A stretch of 64,000 nucleotides of DNA from a bacterium (GTDB lineage: Bacteria; Bacillota; Bacilli; Lactobacillales; Streptococcaceae), in NCBI GenBank assembly GCA_905221385.1, contig CAJNCV010000004.1, positions 1-64,000 on the forward strand, in the 5' to 3' direction. Below the pieces are notes generated by a model, which saw nothing but the letters and a program-made list of their open reading frames with translations, was not told the origin of the DNA and did not search any database. A program made the translations under genes and the position numbers. Below, piece after piece: positions 28,227 through 40,337 of the stretch (its first letter is position 1; each line of letters starts with the position of its first letter).

Positions 28227-29252
28227 ATGACAAAACCCATTATTTTAACAGGAGATCGCCCAACAGGAAAACTGCATATTGGACATTATGTTGGGAGCCT
28301 TAAAAACAGAGTATTACTTCAGGAAGAAGACAAGTATGAGATGTTTGTTTTTTTGGCGGACCAACAAGCATTGACAGATCACGCCAAAGACCCTCAAACG
28401 ATTGTAGAATCGATTGGGAATGTTGCCTTGGATTATCTAGCAGTTGGATTGGATCCAAGTAAATCAACTATCTTTATTCAAAGCCAGATTCCAGAGTTGG
28501 CTGAGCTGTCTATGTACTATATGAATTTGGTATCACTAGCTCGTTTGGAACGGAATCCGACAGTAAAAACAGAGATTGCTCAAAAAGGGTTTGGAGAAAG
28601 TATTCCGACAGGATTTTTGGTTTATCCGATTGCGCAAGCAGCAGATATCACTGCCTTCAAGGCTAATTATGTTCCTGTTGGGACAGATCAGAAACCAATG
28701 ATTGAGCAAACTCGCGAGATTGTTCGTTCCTTTAATCATGCTTATAATTGTGAGGTCTTGGTGGAGCCGGAAGGTATTTATCCAGAAAATGAGAGAGCAG
28801 GGCGTTTGCCTGGTTTAGATGGAAATGCTAAAATGTCTAAATCCCTTAATAATGGTATTTATCTAGCTGATGATGCAGATACTTTGCGTAAAAAAGTCAT
28901 GAGTATGTATACTGATCCGGACCATATTAGAGTGGAGGATCCAGGTAAGATTGAAGGAAACATGGTTTTCCATTATCTAGATGTATTTGGTCGTCCTGAA
29001 GATGCTCAAGAAATTGCGGATATGAAAGAACATTATCAACGTGGTGGTCTTGGTGATGTAAAGACGAAACGTTATCTACTTGAAATATTAGAACGTGAAC
29101 TTGGTCCTATTCATGAGCGCCGTATCGAATTTGCTAAGGATATGGGAGAAGTGTACAATATGCTTCAAAAAGGGAGTGAAAAAGCGCGTGAGGTTGTAGG
29201 TCAAACTCTATCTGAAGTTAAGGGAGCAATGGGACTAAATTATTTTAAATAA
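28227..29252 (+). CDS. trpS: Tryptophanyl-tRNA synthetase
   Basis: A 341-residue class Ic aminoacyl-tRNA synthetase. The HIGH motif is at 17-20 ([10 protein letters not shown]) and KMSKS at 202-206. Length matches the family. A strong GAAGGAG ribosome-binding site precedes the ATG. It is monocistronic, with its own promoter and a terminator 20 bases after the stop. Confidence 0.98.
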   Translation: MTKPIILTGDRPTGKLHIGHYVGSLKNRVLLQEEDKYEMFVFLADQQALTDHAKDPQTIVESIGNVALDYLAVGLDPSKSTIFIQSQIPELAELSMYYMNLVSLARLERNPTVKTEIAQKGFGESIPTGFLVYPIAQAADITAFKANYVPVGTDQKPMIEQTREIVRSFNHAYNCEVLVEPEGIYPENERAGRLPGLDGNAKMSKSLNNGIYLADDADTLRKKVMSMYTDPDHIRVEDPGKIEGNMVFHYLDVFGRPEDAQEIADMKEHYQRGGLGDVKTKRYLLEILERELGPIHERRIEFAKDMGEVYNMLQKGSEKAREVVGQTLSEVKGAMGLNYFK

Positions 29253-29270
29253 TAGGTAAAATATGAATCG

Positions 29271-29311
29271 TAAAACTATCTCTTCCATAGAATCACAGGG
29301 ATAGTTTTTTT
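29271..29311 (+). terminator. Terminator of trpS
   Basis: AAAACTATC and GATAGTTTT form a stem around a 19-base loop, followed by TTTTTATG. Confidence 0.75.
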
Positions 29312-29333
29312 ATGATTTCTACCATAAATATAA

Positions 29334-29361
29334 TTGACAAATTTTCATAGAATGGTATGAT
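29334..29361 (+). promoter_or_regulatory. Promoter of guaB
   Basis: TTGACA (29334-29339) and TATGAT (29356-29361) with a 16-base spacer. The leader is about 47 bases. I see no purine riboswitch in it. Confidence 0.8.
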
Positions 29362-29363
29362 AG

Positions 29364-30893
<1,530 letters not shown>

Positions 30894-30900
30894 AAGAAAT

Positions 30901-30932
30901 AAAAAGAACTTCTGCGAAAACAGGAGTTCTTT
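30901..30932. terminator. Terminator between guaB and recF
   Basis: AAAGAACTTCTG and CAGGAGTTCTTT pair with one G-U, with T-rich ends on both strands, so it can serve both convergent genes. Confidence 0.85.
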
Positions 30933-30942
30933 TACAATGTTG

Positions 30943-32040
30943 TCAATTTTTATTTACAGAAACTTGACCATCTTGAATAGTGAAAATACTTAGATTTTCT
31001 GGTAGATTTTGAAGATGTTCTAAGCTTGTTGTTGTAATAAAGGTTTGGATTGACTGAGAAATCGTTTCTAATAATTTTAACTGTCTAGTGTTGTCAAGTT
31101 CACTCATGACATCGTCAAGTAGTAATATTGGAGATTCTGTAGTAATACTTTCCATTAACTCGATTTCTGCTAATTTTATAGAAAGGACGAGACTACGATG
31201 TTGACCTTGACTTCCGAAACTAGCATCCATCTCATTTATATAAAAAGAAATATCATCTCGATGAGGACCGACACCAGTATTCTTTTTAAATAAATCTCTG
31301 GATCTACTTTTTTCTAAAGCGATTTTGAAAGAATTCGTTAGCTGTTTTTCACTAGTAAAGTTGACAGATGATTGATAAGATATTGACAACTCTTCTAATT
31401 GATTTGAAATTTCTAAGTGTTTTTTTTGACCAAATCTCTCTAAATCTTTAATGAATTTTATCCGATGCTTTATGACGCGACAACCATACTCTACTAACTG
31501 ATCATCTAAGACTGACAGAAATGTTTCGTCAATCTTATGGCTGGATTTTAGGTAGGTATTTCTTTGTTTGAGTATATGGTTGTAGTTTGACAAGTCTGAC
31601 AAGTAGATTGGTTTAATTTGCCCCAGTTCGATGTCTATAAACTTTCGACGGACAGAAGGTGCTCCTTTAATTAGTTGTAAATCTTCAGGAGCAAATAAGA
31701 CAACATTCATGTGTCCTACATAATCTGAAAGGCGTGCTTGTTTTAAATGATTAACTTTTGTCACACGGCCTTTTTGTGTTAGTTCGATTTCTAGAGGAAT
31801 GGATCCAGTTTTTTTTTGAACGAGACCTGAAAGATGAAGTTGTTCCTCATCAAAATGAATGAGATTTTTATCTGTACGAGTCCGATGACTACGTGTCAAG
31901 GCTAAGAAATAGATTGCTTCTAGAATATTGGTCTTTCCTTGCGCATTTTGGCCTAAAAAGACGTTTAATTTTGGATTGAAATCAATTTTTGCCTCTTTGT
32001 AGTTTCGAAAGGTTTTAATTGTTAAATGTTGAAGCCACAT
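30943..32040 (-). CDS. recF: DNA replication and repair protein RecF
   Basis: A 365-residue SMC-like ATPase that loads RecA on gapped DNA with RecO and RecR. Walker A is GQNAQGKTN (about 30-38), an ABC-like signature FGSQGQHRS lies near 270-278, and Walker [12 protein letters not shown] near 295-305. It is downstream of the small S4-domain gene yaaA with 2 bases between them. recF here is far from dnaN (about 18 kb), unlike the B. subtilis dnaA-dnaN-yaaA-recF cluster. Confidence 0.97.
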   Translation of the reverse strand: MWLQHLTIKTFRNYKEAKIDFNPKLNVFLGQNAQGKTNILEAIYFLALTRSHRTRTDKNLIHFDEEQLHLSGLVQKKTGSIPLEIELTQKGRVTKVNHLKQARLSDYVGHMNVVLFAPEDLQLIKGAPSVRRKFIDIELGQIKPIYLSDLSNYNHILKQRNTYLKSSHKIDETFLSVLDDQLVEYGCRVIKHRIKFIKDLERFGQKKHLEISNQLEELSISYQSSVNFTSEKQLTNSFKIALEKSRSRDLFKKNTGVGPHRDDISFYINEMDASFGSQGQHRSLVLSIKLAEIELMESITTESPILLLDDVMSELDNTRQLKLLETISQSIQTFITTTSLEHLQNLPENLSIFTIQDGQVSVNKN

Positions 32041-32042
32041 GG

Positions 32043-32411
32043 TTATCTTCCTGGAAAACGTGGAGGTTGTTTGGTTTTAGGCGATGAAGAAGTTTTTTGT
32101 TTTTCTTTCTTGACGCCTTTATTCATCTCTTTGACAAGTTTAGCAATTCGCTCTTTCTCAATCTTATCTGCCTGGTATTCTTCTTGTTCTTTTAAACTTG
32201 GTTGTGTCAACGTGATGTCAATCTTTAAATCAGGAATGTCAATCGTATCTCCAACACGAATTTTTTTTCCACGTCTATTTTCTAATTCACCATTAAAGTA
32301 AACTTGATGCTCCATTAAAAAGGATTTGATAGTACCACCGCTTTGTATAATTCCAAGCTCTTTTAGGAGGGCTTGGAGCGTAATAAATTCTTCAAATAAT
32401 TTGTATTCCAT
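32043..32411 (-). CDS. yaaA: S4-domain protein YaaA
   Basis: A 122-residue protein with an N-terminal S4 RNA-binding domain ([24 protein letters not shown], then VRVGDTI-like end) and a basic Lys/Pro-rich tail. In Firmicutes it is encoded immediately before recF, as here. It belongs to the YaaA/RlbA group. The precise RNA partner is unknown. It has its own extended -10 (TGGTATAAT) upstream on the minus strand at about 32430-32440. Confidence 0.9.
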   Translation of the reverse strand: MEYKLFEEFITLQALLKELGIIQSGGTIKSFLMEHQVYFNGELENRRGKKIRVGDTIDIPDLKIDITLTQPSLKEQEEYQADKIEKERIAKLVKEMNKGVKKEKQKTSSSPKTKQPPRFPGR

Positions 32412-32536
32412 AATTCACCTCAATCTTTGGTATTATACCATATTTTCCCTGAAATAGCTGAAGGAAAGTCAGTCGAAATGAAAACGATTTTACTTTTGAA
32501 AGCTATAAAGAGAACAAGAAAAATTTTGATTTTCGT

Positions 32537-32545
32537 GGTATAATA
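32537..32545 (+). promoter_or_regulatory. Extended -10 promoter of the M16 peptidase operon
   Basis: TGGTATAAT at 32537-32545 lies 27 bases before the start codon with AAGGAGG in the leader. About 60 bases upstream is a cre-like sequence TGAAAACGATTTTA with one mismatch to the CcpA consensus; its significance is uncertain. Confidence 0.7.
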
Positions 32546-32571
32546 GAACTCTATATGTAAGGAGGTAAGGT

Positions 32572-33822
32572 ATGGAATTAGTGCCTGGAATTTCAGCACA
32601 TTTTATTCAATCCAAAAAGTTTAAAACAAATAAAATCACTATTCGTTGTACTGCTCCCTTATCTCTTGAGACAATAGCAGGACGCATGTTAAGTGCAAGT
32701 ATGTTGGAGACGGCAAATCAAGCTTACCCAACATCACAAGCATTTCGCAGATACTTGGCAAGTCTGTATGGAACAGATATTTCTACGAGTGCTTATCGTA
32801 GGGGACAGGCACATATTCTTGATCTAACATTTACCTATGTGCGGGACGAGTTTTTGAGTAAAAAAAATGTCTTGACTTCTCAAATATTGGAATTGGTGAG
32901 ACAGACTTTATTTTCCCCCTTAGTTGTAGATGGAGCCTTTGAGTCAACCTTGTTTGAAATTGAAAGAAAACAATTATTGGCTAGTTTAGCTACTGATATG
33001 GATGATTCATTTTATTTTGCTCATAAGGAATTGGATAACTTGTTCTTTCATGATGAACGTCTTCAATTGAGATATAGTGATTTACGAAATCGCATTTCAA
33101 ATGAGTCTCCGGAAAGTAGCTACACTTGCTTTCAAGATGCTCTCAACAAAGATCGGATTGATTTCTTTTTCTTAGGTGATTTCAATGAAGTCGAAGTAAA
33201 GGATTTATTGAGGCCATTCTCCTTTACTGGGCGTCAACTCCATGTCAACCCTCAGTATAAGCAACCATATTCAAACGTCCTTCAGGAAGGAATGGTTCGT
33301 AAGAATGTGGGTCAATCTGTTTTAGAATTGGGTTACCATTGTTCGACGAGCTATGGAGACAAGCATCATTTGGCCATGGTAGTAATGAATGGTCTATTAG
33401 GTGGTTTTGCTCACTCTAAGCTTTTTACAAATGTTCGGGAAAATGCTGGTCTAGCCTACACCATCTCCAGTCAATTGGATTTATTTAGTGGTCAATTGAG
33501 GATGTATGCTGGCATTGATCGGGAAAAGCGTAATCAAGCTAGAAAGCTGATGAATCATCAATTACTTGAACTAAAAAAAGGTAATTTTACAGATTTAGAG
33601 ATTGAACAGACCAAGGAGATGATTCGCAGAACCTTGCTGCTCGCGCAAGATAGTCAGAGCTCACTAATTGAGCGAGTTTACTTGAATAGTTTGTTAGGGA
33701 AATCTACATCAGATTTTGACAATTGGATTGAAAAATTAAATAGAGTTGATAAAGAAGCTATCTGCAAAGCAGCAAATAGTGTTCGATTACAAGCGATATA
33801 CTTTATGGAAGGAATAGAATGA
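32572..33822 (+). CDS. M16-family peptidase-like protein, no zinc motif (YfmF type)
   Basis: A 416-residue member of the insulinase/pitrilysin (M16) family. The HXXEH zinc site is absent from its N-terminal half, so it is probably the non-catalytic partner of the next gene. It resembles YfmF of B. subtilis. The stop overlaps the start of the following gene by 4 bases, which supports a heterodimer. YfmF/YfmH/Alb-type pairs process small peptides; no substrate can be named from this window. Confidence 0.88.
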   Translation: MELVPGISAHFIQSKKFKTNKITIRCTAPLSLETIAGRMLSASMLETANQAYPTSQAFRRYLASLYGTDISTSAYRRGQAHILDLTFTYVRDEFLSKKNVLTSQILELVRQTLFSPLVVDGAFESTLFEIERKQLLASLATDMDDSFYFAHKELDNLFFHDERLQLRYSDLRNRISNESPESSYTCFQDALNKDRIDFFFLGDFNEVEVKDLLRPFSFTGRQLHVNPQYKQPYSNVLQEGMVRKNVGQSVLELGYHCSTSYGDKHHLAMVVMNGLLGGFAHSKLFTNVRENAGLAYTISSQLDLFSGQLRMYAGIDREKRNQARKLMNHQLLELKKGNFTDLEIEQTKEMIRRTLLLAQDSQSSLIERVYLNSLLGKSTSDFDNWIEKLNRVDKEAICKAANSVRLQAIYFMEGIE

Positions 33823-35102
33823 CACCAGTTACCTTTGAAGAAAAATATTATCCTGCTGTAAAGGAGACGGTTTATCAGACTCGTCTATCAAATGGATTGA
33901 CAGTGTCTCTCCTTCCTAAAAAACAATTTAATGAAGTTTACGGAGTTGTAACAGTTCGATTTGGATCAGTAGACACAAGCTTTACACTATCTGAAAAAGG
34001 TTTACAGTGTTATCCAGCTGGAATTGCACATTTTCTTGAACACAAACTGTTTGAGAGAGAAAATGCTGAAGATATTATGGAGTCTTTTACACGCTTGGGG
34101 GCTGATAGCAATGCTTTTACAAGCTTTACAAAGACGAGTTATTTGTTTTCGACAATAGATCATTTATCAGAAAATTTGGATCTACTTGAGGAGTTGGTAA
34201 CAGTTGCTCACTTTGCGGAAGAGTCAGTTGGGAGAGAGCGGGAAATCATCCAACAAGAACGTGAGATGTACCAAGACGATCCAGATTCGCGTCTGTTTTT
34301 TGCGACATTAGCCAATCTTTATCCCAATACTCCTCTGGCAGCAGACATTGTTGGAAGTGAAAAATCAATTAACAACATTCAACTGAATGACTTAAAAGAT
34401 AACTTTACAGTCTTTTACAAACCTGTCAATATGTCTTTATTTTTAGTTGGGAATTTTGATGTAAATGCGATTGGAAAGTATTTTTCACAAAAGAAATTTA
34501 GAAATTTAGAAGACATGGTAGTAAACAAGGAGAAGCTTGCTTTACAGCCTGTCAAAGAAACAGACAGTCTCCGGATGGAGGTTTCTTCTCCAAAGCTTGC
34601 TATTGGAATTAGGGGAACAGGTGAGGTGGCAGAAGCAGATTGCTACCGTTATAGTGTTTTGTTGAAATTGTTGTTTACGATGCTGTTTGGATGGACTTCA
34701 AATCGTTTTCAAAACCTATATGAGGCGGGGAAGTTAGATGCTTCACTGTCATTAGAAGTTGAGGTGACTAGTCGTTTTCATTTTGTGATGTTGACTATGG
34801 ATACGAAGGAACCCGTTTCTCTATCACATCAAATTCGTAAGGCGATTCGTCATTTTAGTAGTGATGCAGATATTACTGATGAACATCTCGATCTTGTTAA
34901 GAGTGAGATGTTTGGAGAGTTTTTTAGCAGTATGAATTCTTTGGAATTTATTGCAACTCAATACGATCCTATAGATGGCGGAGAGACCATTTTTGATTTG
35001 CCAAAAATTTTACAAGAAATTACTTTGGAGGATGTTTTAGAAGCTGGTCATCGCTTGATTGATGATGGTGATCTAGTTGATTTTACAATCTTTCCAACCT
35101 AA
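33819..35102 (+). CDS. M16-family zinc peptidase (YfmH type)
   Basis: A 427-residue M16 peptidase with the inverted zinc motif HFLEH (71-75) in GIAHFLEHKLFE and the downstream glutamate region REREIIQQEREMYQ (about 140-155). It is the catalytic member of a pair with the preceding inactive homologue. The next gene is rodZ; the same set (two M16 proteins, RodZ, PgsA) occurs in many Firmicutes. Predicted cytoplasmic, with no signal peptide. Confidence 0.92.
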   Translation: MTPVTFEEKYYPAVKETVYQTRLSNGLTVSLLPKKQFNEVYGVVTVRFGSVDTSFTLSEKGLQCYPAGIAHFLEHKLFERENAEDIMESFTRLGADSNAFTSFTKTSYLFSTIDHLSENLDLLEELVTVAHFAEESVGREREIIQQEREMYQDDPDSRLFFATLANLYPNTPLAADIVGSEKSINNIQLNDLKDNFTVFYKPVNMSLFLVGNFDVNAIGKYFSQKKFRNLEDMVVNKEKLALQPVKETDSLRMEVSSPKLAIGIRGTGEVAEADCYRYSVLLKLLFTMLFGWTSNRFQNLYEAGKLDASLSLEVEVTSRFHFVMLTMDTKEPVSLSHQIRKAIRHFSSDADITDEHLDLVKSEMFGEFFSSMNSLEFIATQYDPIDGGETIFDLPKILQEITLEDVLEAGHRLIDDGDLVDFTIFPT

Positions 35103-35137
35103 AAGATAAGTAAGCCTAGAAAGAAGGAATGCTAAGT

Positions 35138-35959
35138 ATGAGAAAAAAAACAATTGGTGAGGTTCTACGTTTAGCTAGAATTAACCAGGGATTGAGTTTA
35201 GAAGAATTGCAGGAAAAAACTGAAATTCAGTTGCATTTTCTAGAAGCTATGGAGGCTGATGATTTTGATTTGCTTCCTAGTACCTTCTATGCTCGTTCTT
35301 TTTTAAGAAAATATGCCTGGGCAGTAGAGTTAGATGAAAGAATTGTTTTGGATGCCTATGATTCAGGTAGTATGATTACCTACGAAGAGGTAGATGTCGA
35401 TGAAGAAGACTTATCTGGTCGCAGACGATCAAATAAGAAAAAAACGTCTTATCTCCCCTTGTTTTATTTCGTTCTATTTGCTTTGTCAATTTTAATTTTT
35501 GTGACTTACTATGTTTGGAACTACATCCAAACTCAGCCAAGTCCTTCTTCAGCTAATTATAGTGTTGTGAGCTCAACTAGTTCAACAACCTCATCTAGTT
35601 CATCTTCTAGTAGTCAGACGTCTAGCTCGTCTTCTACTACGGAATCAACTATTACAGTGTCAGGTGAAGGAAACCGCATTGAAGCTCGGTATAAAACGAG
35701 TAAGGAAACCGCTACTGTTCAACTAGCAGTTTCAGATACAACTAGTTGGGTTAGTGTTTCAGGAAGTGAGCTGGAGGGTGGTGTGACACTATCCGCAGAC
35801 AATAAGAATGCAAAAACAACAGTTTCAACGAAAGATTCTGTAACTATTACTTTGGGTGTGGTAAAGGGAGTTACTGTGACTGTGGACAATCAAACGATTG
35901 ATACTTCGAAGCTGACAACTCAGACTGGAACTGTGACACTTACATTTACTACAGATTAA
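35138..35959 (+). CDS. rodZ: RodZ-like cell-shape protein
   Basis: A 273-residue bitopic protein with an N-terminal Xre-type HTH_25 domain (MRKKTIGEVLRLARINQGLS onward, about 1-70). A basic stretch, one membrane span (about 105-129), a Ser/Thr-rich linker of about 40 residues and a C-terminal DUF4115 beta domain follow. RodZ links the peripheral peptidoglycan machinery (MreC, MreD, RodA). I choose 35138 because AAGAAGGA ends directly at the earlier ATG (35129), leaving no spacing for it. Confidence 0.9.
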   Translation: MRKKTIGEVLRLARINQGLSLEELQEKTEIQLHFLEAMEADDFDLLPSTFYARSFLRKYAWAVELDERIVLDAYDSGSMITYEEVDVDEEDLSGRRRSNKKKTSYLPLFYFVLFALSILIFVTYYVWNYIQTQPSPSSANYSVVSSTSSTTSSSSSSSSQTSSSSSTTESTITVSGEGNRIEARYKTSKETATVQLAVSDTTSWVSVSGSELEGGVTLSADNKNAKTTVSTKDSVTITLGVVKGVTVTVDNQTIDTSKLTTQTGTVTLTFTTD

Positions 35960-35969
35960 GGAAAAATCA

Positions 35970-36515
35970 ATGAAAAAAGAACAAATTCCTAATGTATTAA
36001 CTATTGGTAGAATTCTCTTTATACCTCTCTTTATTCTTATTTTGACTTTGGGCTATTCACAAGGCAGTCATTTGCTAGCAGCGATCATCTTTGCAGTTGC
36101 TAGTATAACGGATTATCTCGATGGCTACCTTGCTCGTAAATGGAATGTAGTCAGCAATTTTGGAAAATTTGCTGATCCGATGGCTGATAAGCTGTTGGTT
36201 ATGTCAGCTTTTATCATGTTGATTGAGTTAGGTATGGCTCCAGCTTGGGTTGTTGCTATTATCATCTGTCGTGAACTTGCGGTGACAGGCTTGCGCTTGT
36301 TGCTTGTTGAGACGGGAGGGACAGTTCTAGCAGCAGCGATGCCAGGGAAAATCAAGACCTTTAGTCAGATGTTTGCCATTATCTTTTTGCTCTTACATTG
36401 GAATTTAATTGGTCAGCTGTTGCTTTATATCGCTTTGTTTTTCACTATCTACTCTGGCTATGATTATTTCAAGGGTAGCGCTCATGTATTCAAAGGGACA
36501 TTTGGTTCGAAATGA
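35970..36515 (+). CDS. pgsA: Phosphatidylglycerophosphate synthase
   Basis: A 181-residue integral membrane enzyme that joins CDP-diacylglycerol and glycerol-3-phosphate. The CDP-alcohol phosphotransferase signature D-X2-D-G-X2-A-R-X8-G-X3-D-X3-D is complete (about 47-75, beginning TDYLDGYLARK). About five membrane segments. Its stop overlaps ecfA1 by 4 bases. This yields phosphatidylglycerol, an essential membrane lipid and lipoteichoic acid precursor. Confidence 0.97.
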   Translation: MKKEQIPNVLTIGRILFIPLFILILTLGYSQGSHLLAAIIFAVASITDYLDGYLARKWNVVSNFGKFADPMADKLLVMSAFIMLIELGMAPAWVVAIIICRELAVTGLRLLLVETGGTVLAAAMPGKIKTFSQMFAIIFLLLHWNLIGQLLLYIALFFTIYSGYDYFKGSAHVFKGTFGSK

Positions 36516-37339
36516 AATCGATTATTGAAGTAAAAAATCTGTCTTTTCGTTACAAGGAAGACCAGGATCGTTATGATGTTAATAATGTCTCGTTTCACGT
36601 GAAACGGGGAGAATGGCTTTCGATTGTAGGTCATAACGGGAGTGGGAAATCGACAACTATCCGTTTGATTGATGGCTTGCTTGAAGCAGAGTCTGGGGAA
36701 ATCTGGATAGATGGGCAATTGCTGTCCTCTGAGAATGTTTGGGACTTACGCCGACAAATTGGTATGGTTTTTCAAAATCCAGATAACCAATTTGTGGGTG
36801 CAACTGTTGAAGATGATGTTGCCTTTGGCTTAGAAAATCAGGGACTTCCTCGAGAAGAAATGAAAAAGAGAGTGGCTGAATCTTTGGAGTTGGTAGGTAT
36901 GCTGGACTTTAAGAAGAGAGAACCAGCTCGTTTATCTGGTGGACAAAAACAGCGTGTGGCTATTGCGGGAGTTGTTGCCCTGAGACCAGCTATTTTGATT
37001 TTGGATGAGGCCACAAGTATGTTGGACCCCGAGGGACGAAGAGAACTGATTCAGACAGTTCAAGAGATTCGAAAAGACCATCAGATGACAGTCGTCTCCA
37101 TTACACATGACTTAGAAGAAGTTGCGATGAGTGACTGTGTCTTGGTCATGAAAAAAGGTCAAGTGGAGTCAACTAGCAGCCCAAGAGAACTTTTTTCTCG
37201 GGATGACCTTGACCAGATAGGCTTAGATGAGCCTTTTACTAATCAATTGAGAGAATCTTTGAGAGAGGCTGGCTATCAGTTACCAGATGGCTATTTGACA
37301 GAAGGAGAGCTAGAGGACAAGTTATGGGAATTACTCTAG
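36512..37339 (+). CDS. ecfA1: ECF transporter ATPase A1
   Basis: A 275-residue ABC ATPase of the energy-coupling factor module shared by many vitamin S components. Walker [10 protein letters not shown] is at about 42-50, the Q-loop VFQNPDNQF at about 88-96, signature LSGGQKQR, and Walker [12 protein letters not shown]. It overlaps pgsA upstream and ecfA2 downstream. The perfect parS core at 36592-36605 encodes residues around VSFHVKRG. Confidence 0.96.
   Translation: MKSIIEVKNLSFRYKEDQDRYDVNNVSFHVKRGEWLSIVGHNGSGKSTTIRLIDGLLEAESGEIWIDGQLLSSENVWDLRRQIGMVFQNPDNQFVGATVEDDVAFGLENQGLPREEMKKRVAESLELVGMLDFKKREPARLSGGQKQRVAIAGVVALRPAILILDEATSMLDPEGRRELIQTVQEIRKDHQMTVVSITHDLEEVAMSDCVLVMKKGQVESTSSPRELFSRDDLDQIGLDEPFTNQLRESLREAGYQLPDGYLTEGELEDKLWELL
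36592..36605. promoter_or_regulatory. parS site inside ecfA1
   Basis: GTTTCACGTGAAAC is a perfect parS core, extended to a 16-base palindrome by C and G on its flanks. It is about 21.7 kb from oriC on the same replichore as the yfhO site. Confidence 0.85.
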
Positions 37340-38163
37340 AAAATGTGAGCTTTACCTATCAAGAGGGGACTCCCCTATCTTCATCAGCCTTGACTGATGT
37401 TTCTTTGACAATTGAGGATGGTTCCTATACAGCTTTAGTAGGGCACACAGGTAGTGGGAAATCAACGATTTTACAGCTTTTAAATGGCCTATTGGTACCA
37501 AGTAAGGGTTCTGTTCGAGTTTTCGATACCGTCATTACCCCTACATCAACCAATAAAGAAATTCGTCAGATTCGAAAGCAGGTTGGTCTAGTGTTTCAAT
37601 TTGCTGAAAATCAGATTTTTGAAGAGACTGTTTTGAAAGATGTTGCATTTGGACCGCAAAATTTTGGAGTTTCTGAGGAAGAGGCCAAGAAAATTGCGCG
37701 AGAAAAGTTAGCCTTGGTAGGCATCGATGAGTCACTCTTTGAGCGCAGTCCTTTTGAACTTTCGGGTGGTCAGATGAGACGTGTGGCTATAGCAGGTATG
37801 CTAGCCATGGAGCCAACTGTCTTAGTTTTGGATGAGCCAACAGCAGGGCTAGATCCTTTGGGCAGAAAAGAATTGATGACCCTGTTTAAAAAACTCCACC
37901 TTTCTGGAATGACAATCGTTCTGGTAACGCATTTGATGGATGACGTAGCTACGTATGCTGATCAGGTCTATGTTATGGAAAAGGGGCGTTTGGTCAAAAG
38001 TGGTAAACCGAGCGAAGTTTTTCAAGATGTAGCCTCTATGGAAAAAGTGCAGTTAGGTGTGCCTAAAATCACAGCCTTTTGTAAACGTTTGGCAGATAGG
38101 GGTGTAGTTTTTAAAAAACTGCCAATCAAGATAGAGGAGTTTAAGGAGTCGCTAAATGGATAG
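37324..38163 (+). CDS. ecfA2: ECF transporter ATPase A2
   Basis: A 279-residue ABC ATPase paired with EcfA1. Walker [10 protein letters not shown] (about 39-47), Q-loop [10 protein letters not shown], signature LSGGQMRR, Walker [12 protein letters not shown]. The reading frame overlaps ecfA1 by 16 bases and ecfT by 8, so the three are translated as a unit. S components (for riboflavin, folate, biotin and others) are encoded elsewhere. Confidence 0.96.
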   Translation: MGITLENVSFTYQEGTPLSSSALTDVSLTIEDGSYTALVGHTGSGKSTILQLLNGLLVPSKGSVRVFDTVITPTSTNKEIRQIRKQVGLVFQFAENQIFEETVLKDVAFGPQNFGVSEEEAKKIAREKLALVGIDESLFERSPFELSGGQMRRVAIAGMLAMEPTVLVLDEPTAGLDPLGRKELMTLFKKLHLSGMTIVLVTHLMDDVATYADQVYVMEKGRLVKSGKPSEVFQDVASMEKVQLGVPKITAFCKRLADRGVVFKKLPIKIEEFKESLNG

Positions 38164-38950
38164 TATGATTTTAGGGCGTTATATACCAGGAGATTCCATC
38201 ATTCATCGCTTGGATCCCCGTAGTAAATTGCTCGCCATGATCCTGTTGATTTTGATTGTATTTTGGGCCAATAATCCCCTTGCAAATCTAATTCTTTTTG
38301 TAGCGACAGGTATATTTATCGCTTTGTCGGGCGTTTCCCTCTCATTTTTCGTTCAGGGATTAAAGTCCATGTTCTTCTTGATCGCTTTTACGACTCTTTT
38401 TCAACTCTTTTTCATTTCAAGTGGAAATGTTCTATTTGAGTTTTCTTTTATAAGAATAACGGATTATGCTTTGCAACAAGCAGGAATCATTTTCTGTCGT
38501 TTTGTGTTGATTATTTTCTTTTCAACCTTGCTAACCTTAACGACCATGCCTTTGAGTCTGGCAGCTGCAGTTGAAGCTCTTTTGGCACCGCTGAAACGCG
38601 TGAAAGTTCCCGTTCATGAAATTGGCCTCATGTTATCAATGAGTTTGCGTTTTGTTCCAACCTTGATGGATGACACGACACGGATTATGAATGCTCAGAA
38701 GGCTCGTGGAGTTGACTTTGGCGAAGGTAGCATCGTTCAAAAAGTAAAGGCTATGATTCCGATTTTAATTCCTCTTTTTGCGACGAGCTTAAAGCGTGCA
38801 GACTCATTGGCAATAGCCATGGAAGCACGTGGTTATCAGGGAGGAAAGGGTAGAAGTCAGTATAGACAATTGAGATGGAGCCAAAAGGATACACTGGCAA
38901 TTCTTGTGATTTTGGTGCTGGGTTGTTTCTTATTTTTCTTAAAATCTTAG
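38156..38950 (+). CDS. ecfT: ECF transporter transmembrane component EcfT
   Basis: A 264-residue membrane protein with about five or six spans. It carries the two coupling-helix motifs typical of EcfT: the first A-R-G around [11 protein letters not shown] and the second around [13 protein letters not shown]. It transmits ATP hydrolysis from EcfA1A2 to vitamin-binding S components. Last gene of the pgsA-ecf set, followed by a 60-base gap to mreC. Confidence 0.96.
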   Translation: MDSMILGRYIPGDSIIHRLDPRSKLLAMILLILIVFWANNPLANLILFVATGIFIALSGVSLSFFVQGLKSMFFLIAFTTLFQLFFISSGNVLFEFSFIRITDYALQQAGIIFCRFVLIIFFSTLLTLTTMPLSLAAAVEALLAPLKRVKVPVHEIGLMLSMSLRFVPTLMDDTTRIMNAQKARGVDFGEGSIVQKVKAMIPILIPLFATSLKRADSLAIAMEARGYQGGKGRSQYRQLRWSQKDTLAILVILVLGCFLFFLKS

Positions 38951-39010
38951 CAGATTTGTAGGATTGATAGGAAGCTAACAGTAGCAGGTTTTTAGTATAA
39001 AGGTAGGAAT

Positions 39011-39826
39011 ATGAACCGTTTTAAAAAATCAAAATATCTAATCATCGTTTTTGTCACAGTTCTGGCAGTTTCTGTACTATTAGTGACAACCTATTCAAGC
39101 GCCATTGTGACGAAACTAGGAGATGGGATTTCCTTAGTCGATAGAATTGTTCAAAAACCCTTTCAGTGGTTTGATACTTTCAAATCGGATTTGGGACATT
39201 TGACGCAGACTTACAATGAAAACGAAAGTCTAAAAAAACAGCTCTATCAACTAGAGGTGGAGTCTAATCAATCAGAAAGTCTAAAAAATGAAAATGAACA
39301 ACTACGTCAGTTGCTGGACATGAAGTCAAAATTGCAGGCTACAAAAACTATTGCAGCAGATGTGATTATGCGAGCCCCAGTATCTTGGAAACAAGAGTTA
39401 ACAATTGATGTAGGAAGTTTAAAAGGAGCTTCTGAAAATATGTTGGCCATTGCAAACGGGGGCTTGGTTGGTAGTGTTTCAAAGGTGGAAGATCATTCAA
39501 CAACTGTCAATCTTTTAACCAACGCTGAAAACACGGATAAGATCTCTGTTAAAATCCAACATGGTTCTACTGAAATTTACGGAATTATCGTTGGTTATGA
39601 CAAGGAATCTGAACTGCTTAAAATTAGTCAATTAAATAGTAATAGTGACATCAGTGCTGGAGACAAGGTGACTACAGGTGGGCTAGGAAACTTTAATGTC
39701 AAAGATATTCCTGTTGGAGAGATTGTTGGTACAACGCACAGCAGTGACTATCTAACACGAGAGGTAACTGTAAAGTTAAGTGCTGATATCAAAGATCTTC
39801 ATGTGGTAGAGTTAGTGGGGAATTAG
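39011..39826 (+). CDS. mreC: Rod-shape determining protein MreC
   Basis: A 271-residue bitopic protein with a membrane segment (about 9-30), an extracellular coiled coil (about 60-100) and a beta-rich C-terminal domain. In ovococci MreC and MreD organise peripheral, not rod, peptidoglycan synthesis. mreB is absent, as expected for streptococci. mreD follows after 2 bases. Confidence 0.95.
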   Translation: MNRFKKSKYLIIVFVTVLAVSVLLVTTYSSAIVTKLGDGISLVDRIVQKPFQWFDTFKSDLGHLTQTYNENESLKKQLYQLEVESNQSESLKNENEQLRQLLDMKSKLQATKTIAADVIMRAPVSWKQELTIDVGSLKGASENMLAIANGGLVGSVSKVEDHSTTVNLLTNAENTDKISVKIQHGSTEIYGIIVGYDKESELLKISQLNSNSDISAGDKVTTGGLGNFNVKDIPVGEIVGTTHSSDYLTREVTVKLSADIKDLHVVELVGN

Positions 39827-39828
39827 CA

Positions 39829-40323
39829 ATGAGATTGTTAAAACAAATTGGTATTTTCTTTTTACTCCCTTTTGTTGTGCTAATTGATGCACATATTGGA
39901 CAATTGGCGGGATCCTTTTTCCCCCACTTTCATTTAGCCAGTCATTTTCTGTTTTTGTTTCTCTTGTTTGAGACAATTGAGGTATCAGAATACTTCTATC
40001 TAGCTTATTGCTGTATAGCAGGTTTGGTGTACGATATCTATTTTTTCCACTTGATAGGAATTGCGACACTTTTATTTATCTTGATAGGTGCCTCACTTCA
40101 CAAGTTTAATAGTGTGACTTTGTTGAACCGTTGGACGAGAATGTTAACAATAGTTGTGATGAGCTTCCTATTTGATATGGGTAGTTATCTTCTGGCCTTT
40201 GCTATGGGACTGACAGTAGAATCAATGCCAGTTTTCATTGTTTACAGCCTTGTCCCATCAATGATTTTAAACTTTTTATGGATGCTTATTTTCCAATATA
40301 TTTTTGAAAAATATTATCTATAA
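39829..40323 (+). CDS. mreD: Rod-shape determining protein MreD
   Basis: A 164-residue integral membrane protein with five or six hydrophobic segments and no obvious soluble domain, the standard MreD profile. It is coupled to mreC (2-base gap) and followed by a terminator that separates it from pcsB. Confidence 0.93.
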   Translation: MRLLKQIGIFFLLPFVVLIDAHIGQLAGSFFPHFHLASHFLFLFLLFETIEVSEYFYLAYCCIAGLVYDIYFFHLIGIATLLFILIGASLHKFNSVTLLNRWTRMLTIVVMSFLFDMGSYLLAFAMGLTVESMPVFIVYSLVPSMILNFLWMLIFQYIFEKYYL

Positions 40324-40337
40324 GAAAGAAATAAAAA

